NCBI RefSeq assembly: GCF_014652395.1
Contig: NZ_BMYS01000014.1
Span: 1-64,000, forward strand
DNA from: Advenella faeciporci
GTDB taxonomy: Bacteria > Pseudomonadota > Gammaproteobacteria > Burkholderiales > Burkholderiaceae_B
DNA: 64,000 bases
Direction: 5' to 3'
In this document: piece by piece, positions 36,901 through 45,370 of the stretch
Layout: every line of letters begins with the position of its first letter
Position numbering within the stretch: the stretch's first letter is position 1
Made by a program: the position numbers and the translations under genes
Notes under the pieces: generated by a model
Databases searched by the model: none
The model's input: the letters and a program-made list of their open reading frames with translations, nothing else
What the model was told of the DNA's origin: nothing

Positions 36901-39845
36901 AGGGTCGTACCGATCATGACGGCCGGCTTGAATGCGATGTTTCCCTGACGGAAACCGGGCGTGTCAGCCTGGTAGCCCAAGTCCGGGATGAGCAGGGGAA
37001 CCTGTCCCGGGCGGAATCTTCTGTCTGGGTTGTCGGGCAGGAAGAACTCTGGTTTGCCGGTGAGAATAATGACCGCATCGATATCATCCCTGAGCGTAAG
37101 GAATATGCGGCCGGTGAACAGGCCCGTTTCCAGGTGAGAATGCCGTTTCGGCAGGCAACCGCACTGCTGGCTGTCGAGCGTGAAGGGGTGCTGGAAGCCA
37201 GAGTGGTGGATATCGATGGCAAAGATCCAACCGTCAGTCTTGACATCAAACCCGAATGGGGGCCCAATGTGTATGTATCCGTATTGGCTGTGCGTGGACG
37301 GGTCCGTCAGTCACCTGGCCTGTCCCTGTTCAACTGGGGCAAAGATAGCGAAGAAGTGGCAGCGCCCACGGCCATGATCGACCTGGCCAAGCCCGCTTTC
37401 CGTTTTGGCCTGACCGATATCCGGGTACAAAGTCCGGCGCATAAAATCAATATACAGTTAACACCCGACAAGGAACAGTACAAAATCCGGGAAACCGCCA
37501 AGGCTACCATTAAGGCCGTCTTACCCGATGGCAGGCCGGCCGCCGGGGCTACCGTGGCGGTTGCCGTGGTGGATCAGGCACTGCTTGAACTGGCCGATAA
37601 CCCCAGCTGGAAACTGCTTGAGGGCATGATGGGCGTGCGTCCTTACAGTGTTGAAACGGCCACGGCACAATTGGAAATAATCGGGCGTCGGCATTATGGC
37701 CGTAAAGCCTTGCCACCGGGCGGTGGGGGCGGCATTGGCGCGCCCACCCGCGAGTTGCTCGATACGCTCTTGTTGTGGAAGCCCAATGTGGAGCTGGACG
37801 GGCAGGGGCAGGCAACCATTGATATCCCGCTTAACGACGTGATTTCCCGCTTTAAAGTGCTGGTGGCGGCCGATCATGGTACGCAGCTGTTTGGTGACGG
37901 GGCTGTTTTCATTCATACCACGCAGGACCTGCAAATTATTCCGGGCTTGCCACAGGTGGTGCGCGAAGGCGACCGTTATCAGGCCATGGTCACCGTACGC
38001 AATGCCAGTGCCCGAGCCATGAAAACACGGGTACAGGCCAGCTTTACCGGTACAGCGGTGGCACCACAGTCATTGCCGGCGCAAGAGCTTGAACTGGCAG
38101 CGGGGTCTTCAGGGCAATTGAGCTGGGATGTCCAGGTACCCATTTCGGGTTCGATCCTTGACCGTCAAACATTAAACTGGACCTTGCGGGTCACTGAAAC
38201 CGGCACCGGTCATGCGCAGGACCAATTGCGATTCACACAAGGTGTGTCACTTGCAACGCCTGTCACGGTGCGTCAGGCCGCCTTGTTATCGGTCAGCCCT
38301 GAAGTACCCGTAAGTAATTTTCAATTGCAAGTGCCACCCGAGTCGCTGCAGAAAGCGGGCCGGTTGATGGGGGGCGTGCAGGTCCAGTTGCAACCCACAC
38401 TGGCTGGCGGGTTGCAGAATGTGCGTAAATGGTTCAACAACTATCCTTATACCTGCCTTGAACAGGTTTCCTCCATTGCGGTAGGCTTGAACAGTCCCGA
38501 AAAATGGAATGCCATCATGGAGCAATTGCCCTCTTATCTGGACCAGGACGGCTTGGCCATGTACTTCCCCAGTGCTGTCCTGAATGGTGATGTGGTTTTG
38601 ACTGCATACCTGATTGCCATGGCCGATGAAGCCCAAAAGCAGGGGGTGGTTGATGGTATTCCCGACACCTACCGGGAGCGCATGCTTGACGGTTTGCACA
38701 ACTATGTATTGGGCAAATTGCGGCGCAATACCTGGGCTCCCGTCAATGACAATGTGGAACGCCGCGTGATTGCCCTTGAAGCGCTTTCCCGCTATGGCCG
38801 GGTCACGCCTTCCCTGTTGACATCGGTAAAACTGGATACCCAGAGCTGGTCAACCGCTGCGCTCATCGACTGGATGAATATCGTTACCCGGGTCAAGGGT
38901 ATTCCCAACCGCAGCCAGATGCTGGAGCGGATTCGCCATGCCTTGGTCGCGCGCATGGATCGTCAGGGTACGGCGATGGTTTTTGCCGATACCGATCGCA
39001 ACTCGTCCTGGTGGCTCATGCTTAACAACGAGGCGAATATGGGCAAGCTGCTGCTGGCTGCCATGAGTAACAAGGCGTGGGAAAACGATATTCCCCATAT
39101 GTTGCAGGGTCTGTTGCAGATGCAGCAGAAAGGGGCGTGGTCGACCACCACTGCCAACTTGTGGGGAACCCTGGCCGTGGGTCAGTTTGCCCGGCAGTTT
39201 GAAAAAACACCGACCAAGGGTAGCGTAAACATGACACTGGTGCCGCAAACCGGAGAAACCCAAACCTGGGAGAACATGAGCCTTAACCAGAAAGTGTTGT
39301 CTCCCTGGGCGGGTACGGATATTGAATCGCTGTCACTGGACAAGCAAGGGCAGGGCAGGGTTTGGGCAACCGTCAGTGCGCTGGCGGCCGTGCCGGTGAC
39401 CCGGCCAGCTTATGCGGGTTATGTAATAGAGAAAACCATTGAGCCGGTCAGCCGGGCTTCAGAAGCCCAATGGACCCAGGGTGATGTTTATCGGGTAAGA
39501 CTGCTGCTCAAGGCCAAGTCGGCCATGAACTGGGTGATTGTTTCCGACCCGGTGCCTGCCGGTGCCACCATCCTGGGTAGTGGTCTGGGGCGTGATTCGC
39601 TGATCAGTACCATAGGTGAAAAAAATGATGTCCGGGAAGGGCCCAGTTTTGTTGAGCGCCATGCTGATGTGTACCGTGCTTATTACCAATATCTGCCAGC
39701 CGGAGAGTCGGTGGTGGAGTATACCGTGCGTCTGAATACCCCTGGCCAGTACGTGTTGCCACCCACGCGTGTGGAAGCCATGTATGCACCCAATGTTTAT
39801 GGGGAATTGCCGAATACGGCCGGCTTCGAGGTGAAAGGGCCATAA
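33984..39845 (+). CDS. alpha-2-macroglobulin family protein, large form
   Basis: A 1953-residue periplasmic protease trap. A Sec signal (MYKRHFVSLGFVLLAS to VGQAAE, about residues 1-25) lacks a lipobox cysteine, unlike E. coli YfhM, so the protein should be soluble or otherwise attached. The thioester motif CLEQ is at residues 1491-1494 within YPYTCLEQVSS, in the helical thioester domain. A glycine-rich stretch (PPGGGGGIG, around 1246-1254) precedes the LLLWKPNVELDGQG domain. The C-terminal part has the receptor-like domain fold pattern. It is followed after three bases by pbpC, the usual partner; the pair is thought to protect and repair the envelope when attacked by proteases or wall damage. 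Confidence 0.95.
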   Translation: MYKRHFVSLGFVLLASTASVGQAAEIASLIPTGRINEVSSIKARFSEPVIRLGRADSPDPLLVKCDHPTLTGHGKWSDVSNWSYDFEGRVPSGVTCTVSPNPAFRDLQGKVVQSEPQYTFNTGGPRVDYVVPYGDQVDEDQAFVINFTAPVNPQSLARKAVCTVTGYGEQIPVRVLGQQEKLELLSQSLDYLSDRAGQVEVVQCSRRLPASGKMQLFINKGLEGAGGLLSELPYERNYEVREPFKVSFSCLRENQNAACMPVKPVTLSFSAPVSLEQAKAITLEVDGKTYSPSWADESPDNLVESVRFAAPFPENAEMRVVLPADFRDDAGRQLSNASQFPLKSAFGRTPPLVKFASSTFGIIEKHAETEPGKTLKEQPALVPLTVRNVESHLQAGDHFISPGQVSDFVPQTDQDVLNWFHRVRRLDDVRYSPANIRAIMNDLAIDWDREDPKTEVDSRSVSILANNEKISKINLPASGGNNERDFEVIGLPLQQTGFHVLEVKSAHLGQSLLKDRNPMYVRTAVLVTNLGVHVKKGKDDFLVWVTTLDDAKPVPDAQVNVLACDGQVVAGGQTGEHGIWHLKKPVSGKDYCENNGMSGYFVSVRIPETHPMANGMSDYSFALTSWDRGIEPWRFNVPMGYSSDQLDLKTHTVFDRSLFRAGETVSMKHFIRTETRDGFALPDAGRRPVQLTISHIGSSDTYEIPIEWQPSPSGGLSAITNWTIPKSAKLGEYEVRFDSVGSDYFGSASFRVEAFKLPLLTGSLKIAQPGQEGGAIVAPHALDLDLQLNYIAGGAAGQLPVTISAMARDRSVSFADYSDFSFEPPRTIKDEDDYEQSDSATRLFVDKKRLELDDKGGARLEITPVPEVKQAKTFTFEASFLDPNGEIQTLSQQVAAWPANIVAGIRTGYYLEKGKNAKITALALTPSGKPLGQTPIQVQAVKYTSHTVRKRLVGGFYSYDTQRVSQDMGTVCEGRTDHDGRLECDVSLTETGRVSLVAQVRDEQGNLSRAESSVWVVGQEELWFAGENNDRIDIIPERKEYAAGEQARFQVRMPFRQATALLAVEREGVLEARVVDIDGKDPTVSLDIKPEWGPNVYVSVLAVRGRVRQSPGLSLFNWGKDSEEVAAPTAMIDLAKPAFRFGLTDIRVQSPAHKINIQLTPDKEQYKIRETAKATIKAVLPDGRPAAGATVAVAVVDQALLELADNPSWKLLEGMMGVRPYSVETATAQLEIIGRRHYGRKALPPGGGGGIGAPTRELLDTLLLWKPNVELDGQGQATIDIPLNDVISRFKVLVAADHGTQLFGDGAVFIHTTQDLQIIPGLPQVVREGDRYQAMVTVRNASARAMKTRVQASFTGTAVAPQSLPAQELELAAGSSGQLSWDVQVPISGSILDRQTLNWTLRVTETGTGHAQDQLRFTQGVSLATPVTVRQAALLSVSPEVPVSNFQLQVPPESLQKAGRLMGGVQVQLQPTLAGGLQNVRKWFNNYPYTCLEQVSSIAVGLNSPEKWNAIMEQLPSYLDQDGLAMYFPSAVLNGDVVLTAYLIAMADEAQKQGVVDGIPDTYRERMLDGLHNYVLGKLRRNTWAPVNDNVERRVIALEALSRYGRVTPSLLTSVKLDTQSWSTAALIDWMNIVTRVKGIPNRSQMLERIRHALVARMDRQGTAMVFADTDRNSSWWLMLNNEANMGKLLLAAMSNKAWENDIPHMLQGLLQMQQKGAWSTTTANLWGTLAVGQFARQFEKTPTKGSVNMTLVPQTGETQTWENMSLNQKVLSPWAGTDIESLSLDKQGQGRVWATVSALAAVPVTRPAYAGYVIEKTIEPVSRASEAQWTQGDVYRVRLLLKAKSAMNWVIVSDPVPAGATILGSGLGRDSLISTIGEKNDVREGPSFVERHADVYRAYYQYLPAGESVVEYTVRLNTPGQYVLPPTRVEAMYAPNVYGELPNTAGFEVKGP

Positions 39846-39848
39846 GGA

Positions 39849-42095
39849 ATGGGTTTGCAATTGGCGCGGCGTGGCTGGCGTATCCTTGGCTGGTGCGCCA
39901 TGACCGCAGTGGCGGTGATGGCGCTGGCCTTTTTCCTGATGCGCCTTATGGTGGTGCAGCAGGAAGTACCCTCTTTTGAGACGGTCAAGGCAGACTATCG
40001 CCCGTCGTATGTGGCGCTGCTGGATGCGCAGGGTCATCTGTTGCAGCAGCAGCGACATGATTTCCGGGAACGGCGGGGTGAATGGACCACCATTGAGGAT
40101 ATTTCCCCAGCCATGCTGGATGCCTTGCTGGTTTCTGAAGACAAGCGGTTTTATGCGCATCACGGTGTAGATCCCCAGGCCTTGCTGGGGGCTGTCTATA
40201 AACGTCTGTTTGAAGGTCATAGTGGTGGGGCTTCAACTTTAAGCATGCAACTGGTGGGTCTTTTGGATGAGCGTCTTTTCAGGCAAAAACGAACCCGCAC
40301 CTATCGGCAAAAAGCCCGGCAGATCATGATGGCCCAGGCACTGGAGCAACGCTGGAGCAAAGCACAGATACTTGAAGCTTATCTGAATCTGGTTCCGTTT
40401 CGGGGAGAGCTGACAGGTATTGCCAGCGTGTCCCGCGCCTTGTTGCAAAAATTTCCTGCGGGTATCAACCACCGTGAAGGCGCCATGCTGGCAGCGCTTT
40501 TACGGGCTCCCAATGCACCGGCGCAAAAGGTTGCCCTGCGTGCCTGCGGAATTTTGCAGCGGCAGGCATTCACGCAGGACTGTGATCATTTAGATCGCTT
40601 TGTCGGGTATTACCTGGCCAATCAGCAACAGGCCAGACTGGATGATCCGGTGCTGGCACCGCATTATGCCAGCCATTTGCTAGGTCTGTATAAAGAAAGT
40701 GGACAAGCGGTTGCTGACACTATTACCAGTACGTTAAACCGCGATTTGCAGGTTTATGCATTGCAAAGCATCCGGCGCAATCTCAAGCCTTTGCAAAAGC
40801 ATAATGCCAATGATGCCGCGCTTGTCGTGCTGGACAACCGTACGGGTAAGATCCTGAGCTACATTGGTTCTTCCGCGGACCTGGCCAGTGCGGCCCATGT
40901 GGATCATGTGCGAGCCCTGCGCCAGGCAGGTTCAACCCTCAAACCGTTTCTGTATGCGCAAGCCATAGACCAGGGCCGTCTGACCGCCGCTTCCCTGCTT
41001 GATGACCGCCCGGTTAATCTGGCTACCGGTTCAGGCCTGTATGTGCCGCAAAATTATGACCGGCAGTATTCCGGTTGGGTCAGTGTCAGGGTGGCGCTGG
41101 CTTCTTCCCTGAATATTCCGGCCGTGCGCACGCTGACCATGGTGACCCCAGACGCCTTTCAGCACTTGTTAAGCCGTCTTGGCCTGCCGCTGGCGCAGTC
41201 GGGTGATTACTACGGCTACAGCCTTGCGCTGGGCAGTGCAGAGGTCTCCTTGCTGAGCCTGACCAATGCGTTTCGGACCTTGGCCAATGGTGGGCGGTAC
41301 AGTGACATAAACTGGGCCGTACCGGGGGAGGAATATTTGCCGCCTGCTTCCGGTGAGCCGCTTATTTCCGCCTCAACGGCCTGGATTGTGGGGCATATGC
41401 TGTCGGATCGCCAGGCGCGGGCCCGCACCTTTGGGTTGGACAGTTCCCTCAGTACTTCTTTCTGGAGCGCCGTTAAAACGGGCACCAGCAAAGACATGCG
41501 TGACAATTGGACGATTGGCTGGTCGCAGGACTATACCGTTGGGGTTTGGGTGGGCAATAGCAGTGGTGCCAGCATGTATGACATTACCGGTGTGTCAGGA
41601 GCCGGGCCGATTTGGCATGATGTGATGGGATATTTGCACCAGAACCGGCCTGGCAAAGCGCCCGCCATGCCGGCGGGAGTGGTGGCCCGGCAGGTTGTGT
41701 TTGAACAGGATCTGGAGCCTTCACGTACCGAATATTTTTTGCCAGGTACCGAACTTTCCCAGGTTGCCCTGGCGAGCTCATTGCCGGTGGTGCAGGATCA
41801 GTCCCTGTTTATCAGCCATCCGGCCCATGACACCATTATCGCCCTTGATCCTGACATTCCGGCTGATAACCAGCGACTGGTGCTGCGTGCCGGCAATACG
41901 GCCGGACGGGCAACACAAACGGTGAACTGGTATGTGAATGGCCAGTATCTGGGCAGTGCCAATCCGTATGCCTGGCTGCCCTTGCCGGGCCGCCACCGGC
42001 TGGAAATCAGGGACGGGCAAAACCGGGTGCTTGATGCGGTTCTCATACAGGTACGTGGTGCCCGCCTTGTCAAACAGGATGATCAGGCGGGTTGA
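39849..42095 (+). CDS. pbpC: penicillin-binding protein 1C
   Basis: Bifunctional peptidoglycan synthase, 748 residues. One N-terminal membrane helix (about 17-38) precedes the transglycosylase domain with Glu97 in SEDKRFYAHHGVDP and GASTLSMQL. The transpeptidase domain has Ser362-x-x-Lys365 (GSTLKP), the SxN motif in ASSLNIP and K543-T-G-T-S. A C-terminal BiPBP_C beta domain follows (around 650-735). It starts three bases after the macroglobulin stop with AAGGA overlapping that gene's end, so they are coupled. E. coli PbpC has weak transpeptidase activity; motifs here look intact. Confidence 0.96.
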   Translation: MGLQLARRGWRILGWCAMTAVAVMALAFFLMRLMVVQQEVPSFETVKADYRPSYVALLDAQGHLLQQQRHDFRERRGEWTTIEDISPAMLDALLVSEDKRFYAHHGVDPQALLGAVYKRLFEGHSGGASTLSMQLVGLLDERLFRQKRTRTYRQKARQIMMAQALEQRWSKAQILEAYLNLVPFRGELTGIASVSRALLQKFPAGINHREGAMLAALLRAPNAPAQKVALRACGILQRQAFTQDCDHLDRFVGYYLANQQQARLDDPVLAPHYASHLLGLYKESGQAVADTITSTLNRDLQVYALQSIRRNLKPLQKHNANDAALVVLDNRTGKILSYIGSSADLASAAHVDHVRALRQAGSTLKPFLYAQAIDQGRLTAASLLDDRPVNLATGSGLYVPQNYDRQYSGWVSVRVALASSLNIPAVRTLTMVTPDAFQHLLSRLGLPLAQSGDYYGYSLALGSAEVSLLSLTNAFRTLANGGRYSDINWAVPGEEYLPPASGEPLISASTAWIVGHMLSDRQARARTFGLDSSLSTSFWSAVKTGTSKDMRDNWTIGWSQDYTVGVWVGNSSGASMYDITGVSGAGPIWHDVMGYLHQNRPGKAPAMPAGVVARQVVFEQDLEPSRTEYFLPGTELSQVALASSLPVVQDQSLFISHPAHDTIIALDPDIPADNQRLVLRAGNTAGRATQTVNWYVNGQYLGSANPYAWLPLPGRHRLEIRDGQNRVLDAVLIQVRGARLVKQDDQAG

Positions 42096-42131
42096 ATTAT
42101 TTTAAAAAAAATACCGTTTTTAATTTTAAAT

Positions 42132-42998
42132 TCATACTGATTGATCATTTAGCAAGGCCGTGTACCCCTGTTTGGTATCGGGCCAGCGCAAGCGAAATCC
42201 GCTTTCCAGCAGCAAGGTATTGATGAGCCTTTTGTTGCCAATGCCCGCCGGTGGAGCGCCTTCTGGCGGGCAGGGAACCTGCATGGCGTTTGCCAGCCAG
42301 TCGTACAGTTCGTCAATCGGCAGGGGGGTGTTGTCGCTCACCAGGTAACAGGGTGCGGGTTGATGTAAATGAAGGCAATGCACAATGGCCGCGGCGGCGT
42401 CTTCAATGTGAATCCGGTTTGCAAAATGCGTTTCATGGCGGGGTACCCGGGTCTGGCCGGCCCGAATCCTTGCAAGAAGCTGTAGCTTTTCAGGGCCATA
42501 AAGACCGGACAATCGCAAGATAATGCTTTTATAAGGCAGTGCATGCAATTGCTGTTCCGCTTCTTGCAAAACCCGGCCATTCATCCCCAGCGGCAACAGG
42601 GGTGTGTTCTCATCTACCCAATTGCCGTGATGCTCGCCATAAACCGCGCTGGAAGAAATGAAAACAATACGCCGCAGCCAGGTGGTGTTTAGTTTGTCCA
42701 GCAGATTGTCCAGACCCTGTATGAAAATGGCCCGATAGGCGTTTTCGGTTCTTTGCGAGGGGGTGGGGCAATAAACAATATCGCTGATTTTTTCAGGCAA
42801 GGCTTGCATGCTGTCTGGCTGGCACAGGTCTGCCGGGATCCATTTTATTTGCGGAACCGTTGTTTGTGCGGGGATGGGTGGCTTGGGAGGGTTTCTTCTT
42901 AAGCCGTAAACCACATGACCTTGTTGCAGCAACAGGTGTGCGGCACGCAGGCCAAGATCACCGCATCCGGCAATTAAAATGTGTTTGGTGGTGTTCAA
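42132..42998 (-). CDS. NAD-dependent epimerase/SDR-family protein (YeeZ-like)
   Basis: A 288-residue Rossmann-fold protein starting at TTG 42998. The nucleotide loop is GCGDLGLRAA (11-20). FISSSAVYGEH (about 111-121) is the SDR serine-and-Tyr region, with Tyr in SSAVYG followed by a poor match to YxxxK. The N-terminal ILIAGCGDLG form and its length match YeeZ-type epimerase-like proteins of unknown substrate. It is the only gene on its strand here, converging with pbpC and diverging from the nitrilase-family gene. Confidence 0.8.
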   Translation of the reverse strand: MNTTKHILIAGCGDLGLRAAHLLLQQGHVVYGLRRNPPKPPIPAQTTVPQIKWIPADLCQPDSMQALPEKISDIVYCPTPSQRTENAYRAIFIQGLDNLLDKLNTTWLRRIVFISSSAVYGEHHGNWVDENTPLLPLGMNGRVLQEAEQQLHALPYKSIILRLSGLYGPEKLQLLARIRAGQTRVPRHETHFANRIHIEDAAAAIVHCLHLHQPAPCYLVSDNTPLPIDELYDWLANAMQVPCPPEGAPPAGIGNKRLINTLLLESGFRLRWPDTKQGYTALLNDQSV

Positions 42999-43100
42999 TG
43001 CTTGTATTCCGTCTGTTGGCAGGTTCTGGGGGAAGTTGGTTCCATTTTAGGTGTTCTGGTGCATAATTAGTGCATTGATATCTGACTGTTTGTGAGAAAT

Positions 43101-43925
43101 ATGAATTTAGCATCTGATTTTTCCCGCCTGAAAGTGGCGGTGGCCCAATTTCCTGCCGTGAATGATATTGCGGCGAATAAAAAATACATTCATGACTTGA
43201 CCCTGCAGGCAGTTGCGGATGGTGTTGAGCTGCTGGTGTTTCCCGAGGCGGCCATGTGTTCGTTTGGTTCTGACTTGCCAACCTTAAGGGAAATTGCCCG
43301 GCAGCATTCCCCTGGGTTTATTGCGTTCATGCAGGGCCTGGCCCGCAGTCATCAAATGAATATTATTGTGGGCGTGCTAAGTTTAAGCGATGACCCGGCT
43401 GAAGAGCGTGTCACTAACCAGTTGCTGGTGATGAATGCCCGGGGTGAAGTGATTGTCCGTTATACAAAATTGCATGTTTATGATGCTTTTAACTTCAAGG
43501 AGTCTGACAAGGTAAAGCCGGGAGACATTAAATCGGATGGCTCAGAACTTGGTTTGTTCAAGATTAAAGATTTTACGATTGGCCTGGTCAATTGCTATGA
43601 TCTTCGTTTTCCGGAGCTGGCCCGTGCCCTGGCGGTCAAGGGGGCGGATGTCATTTCAGTGAGTGCTGCCTGGATTGCCGGGCCTTACAAGGAAAATCAC
43701 TGGGAAATCCTGCTTAGGGCACGGGCTATTGAAAATACCAGTTATGTGCTGGCTTCAGGGCAGACAGCGCCGCGTTGTGCCGGAAACAGCATGATTATTG
43801 ACCCAATGGGAAGCGTTGTTGCTGGCTGTGCCGACCAGCCGGGACTGGCGGTAAATGTATTGGAAAAAGACAGGATACAACAGGTCAGAAGTATTCTGTC
43901 TTGCCTTGAAAACAGGCGGCTTTAA
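43101..43925 (+). CDS. carbon-nitrogen hydrolase (nitrilase family)
   Basis: A 274-residue amidase or nitrilase-fold hydrolase. The catalytic triad is Glu49 (LVFPEAA), Lys123 (YTKLHVYDAF) and Cys165 (LVNCYDLRFPELARAL). ATG 43101 is preferred with GAG upstream; a GTG at 43092 is also in frame. The sequence is of the omega-amidase/deaminated-glutathione-amidase or aliphatic amidase branch, but the substrate cannot be read. No operon partner. A 147-base gap follows, holding only the cyd terminator. Confidence 0.9.
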   Translation: MNLASDFSRLKVAVAQFPAVNDIAANKKYIHDLTLQAVADGVELLVFPEAAMCSFGSDLPTLREIARQHSPGFIAFMQGLARSHQMNIIVGVLSLSDDPAEERVTNQLLVMNARGEVIVRYTKLHVYDAFNFKESDKVKPGDIKSDGSELGLFKIKDFTIGLVNCYDLRFPELARALAVKGADVISVSAAWIAGPYKENHWEILLRARAIENTSYVLASGQTAPRCAGNSMIIDPMGSVVAGCADQPGLAVNVLEKDRIQQVRSILSCLENRRL

Positions 43926-44003
43926 CGTAAGCGTGTTGTTGGCGGGAAGTAAAAAGTCTCCACTGTATATTATTAAAAACAGTGTTAATTTTAATTCTGA
44001 TTA

Positions 44004-44032
44004 AAAAGGGCCGGTGCAAGACCGGCCCTTTT
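44004..44032 (-). terminator. terminator of the cyd operon
   Basis: AAAAGGGCCGGT (44004-44015) pairs with ACCGGCCCTTTT (44021-44032) around a five-base loop. T runs flank both ends, so it can work for the minus-strand cyd genes and for transcripts from the nitrilase gene. Confidence 0.85.
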
Positions 44033-44072
44033 GCTGGCAGTGACCTTATCGGCCTGGCCAGCCACGGTTTAT

Positions 44073-44186
44073 TTAACCTTCCTGTTTGTGTTCCAGGCGA
44101 TCGGGTTCGTATTCACCCCATAGCACATTCAGAATGGCCAGGGCGATGGCAAACCCAATACCTAAAGTCCAGGCAAAATACCACAT
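44073..44186 (-). CDS. cydX: cytochrome bd oxidase small subunit CydX
   Basis: A 37-residue single-span protein that stabilises the haem groups of the bd oxidase. It begins MWYFAWTLGIGFAIALAIL and continues to NVLWGE with a charged tail (EYEPDRLEHKQEG), a close fit to the CydX/YbgT family. It lies 24 bases after cydB on the same strand. It is below the size limit of most gene finders, so it is easily lost. Confidence 0.95.
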   Translation of the reverse strand: MWYFAWTLGIGFAIALAILNVLWGEYEPDRLEHKQEG

Positions 44187-44210
44187 AGCAAACTCCTGTA
44201 AAAATATCGA

Positions 44211-45359
44211 TTAGTAAACGGAATGTTCGTTTTCACGAATATAAGCCGTGGTTACTTTTCCTCTCATGATGCTGTAGGCCCAACGGGTGTACAAAATAAT
44301 GATGGGCATGAAGATGACAACCGCAATCAGCATGACGAACAGGGTGAAATGGCTGGATGAGCTGTCCCAGACGGTAAGGCTGGATGACAGATGGCTGGAT
44401 GAGGGCATCATGAACGGGAACATGGATATACCAGCGGTACCGATAATGCCGGTAATGCCAAGTGCGGAAATAAAGAACGCGGCAAAGGTTTTTCCTTTTT
44501 TGGCCAGTAGCAGGGCACCCAGGATACCGACATAGCCCAATACGGGGATCAGAATGGTGAGTGGCCAGCGCTGGTAGTTGGCCAGCCATGCACCGGTTTC
44601 ACGTACCACTTCCTTGGTTAAAGGGTCGGGGCTGGCCGCCAGGTTGATCGCCGATGTAATGCGGTAGCCGTCTATGCCGAAGGCCACCCACAGCCCTGCC
44701 AGGGTGAAGCAGATTACGGTAACCAGGCCACTGATGATCATCCATGACTGTGCCCGAGTGTAGATTGGGTCTTCGGTGCGGTGCATCAGGTAAACAGAAC
44801 CGTGGAAAGTGATCATGCCGCTGGCAACGACCCCGCAAAGCAGGGCGAAGGGATTGAGCAAGGCCCAAAAACCACCTGTGTATGTGGGGTTAAGGATGCT
44901 GTCATATTGGAAAGGCACGCCTTGCAGCAGATTGCCAAAGGCCACGCCAAAAATGACCGGTGGAATGAAGCTGCCCACAAACAAGCCCCAGTCCCAGGTT
45001 TTGCGCCAGGTGGTATGGGTGAGCTTGCTGCGATAGTCAAAGCCGACCGGACGGAAGAACATCGACCACAGGACAGCCATCATGGCCCAGTAGAACCCTG
45101 AGAATGCGGTGGCGTAAATCATGGGCCAGGCGGCAAAAATAGCGCCGCCAGCCGTAATGAACCAAACCTGGTTGCCGTCCCAGTGAGGGGCTACTGTGTT
45201 GATGACGGCACGGCGCTCATCATCGGTTTTGCCGACAAATGGAAGCAGTGTGCCTACGCCCATATCATGGCCGTCCATGACGGCGAATCCGACAAGGAGG
45301 ACGCCAATAAGCAGCCACCAGATGAGCTTTAATATTTCATAATCAATGAGGTTTTCCAT
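44211..45359 (-). CDS. cydB: cytochrome bd ubiquinol oxidase subunit II
   Basis: Second membrane subunit of the bd oxidase, 382 residues, about nine hydrophobic helices. The N-terminus (LIDYEILKLIWWLLIG and GFAVMDGHDMGVG) matches CydB, with Asp29 in the MDGHDMG motif near the family position. Length matches E. coli CydB (379). It starts eleven bases after the cydA stop. With CydA and CydX it forms the quinol oxidase used at low oxygen. Confidence 0.97.
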   Translation of the reverse strand: MENLIDYEILKLIWWLLIGVLLVGFAVMDGHDMGVGTLLPFVGKTDDERRAVINTVAPHWDGNQVWFITAGGAIFAAWPMIYATAFSGFYWAMMAVLWSMFFRPVGFDYRSKLTHTTWRKTWDWGLFVGSFIPPVIFGVAFGNLLQGVPFQYDSILNPTYTGGFWALLNPFALLCGVVASGMITFHGSVYLMHRTEDPIYTRAQSWMIISGLVTVICFTLAGLWVAFGIDGYRITSAINLAASPDPLTKEVVRETGAWLANYQRWPLTILIPVLGYVGILGALLLAKKGKTFAAFFISALGITGIIGTAGISMFPFMMPSSSHLSSSLTVWDSSSSHFTLFVMLIAVVIFMPIIILYTRWAYSIMRGKVTTAYIRENEHSVY

Positions 45360-45370
45360 AATGTGGTTCC

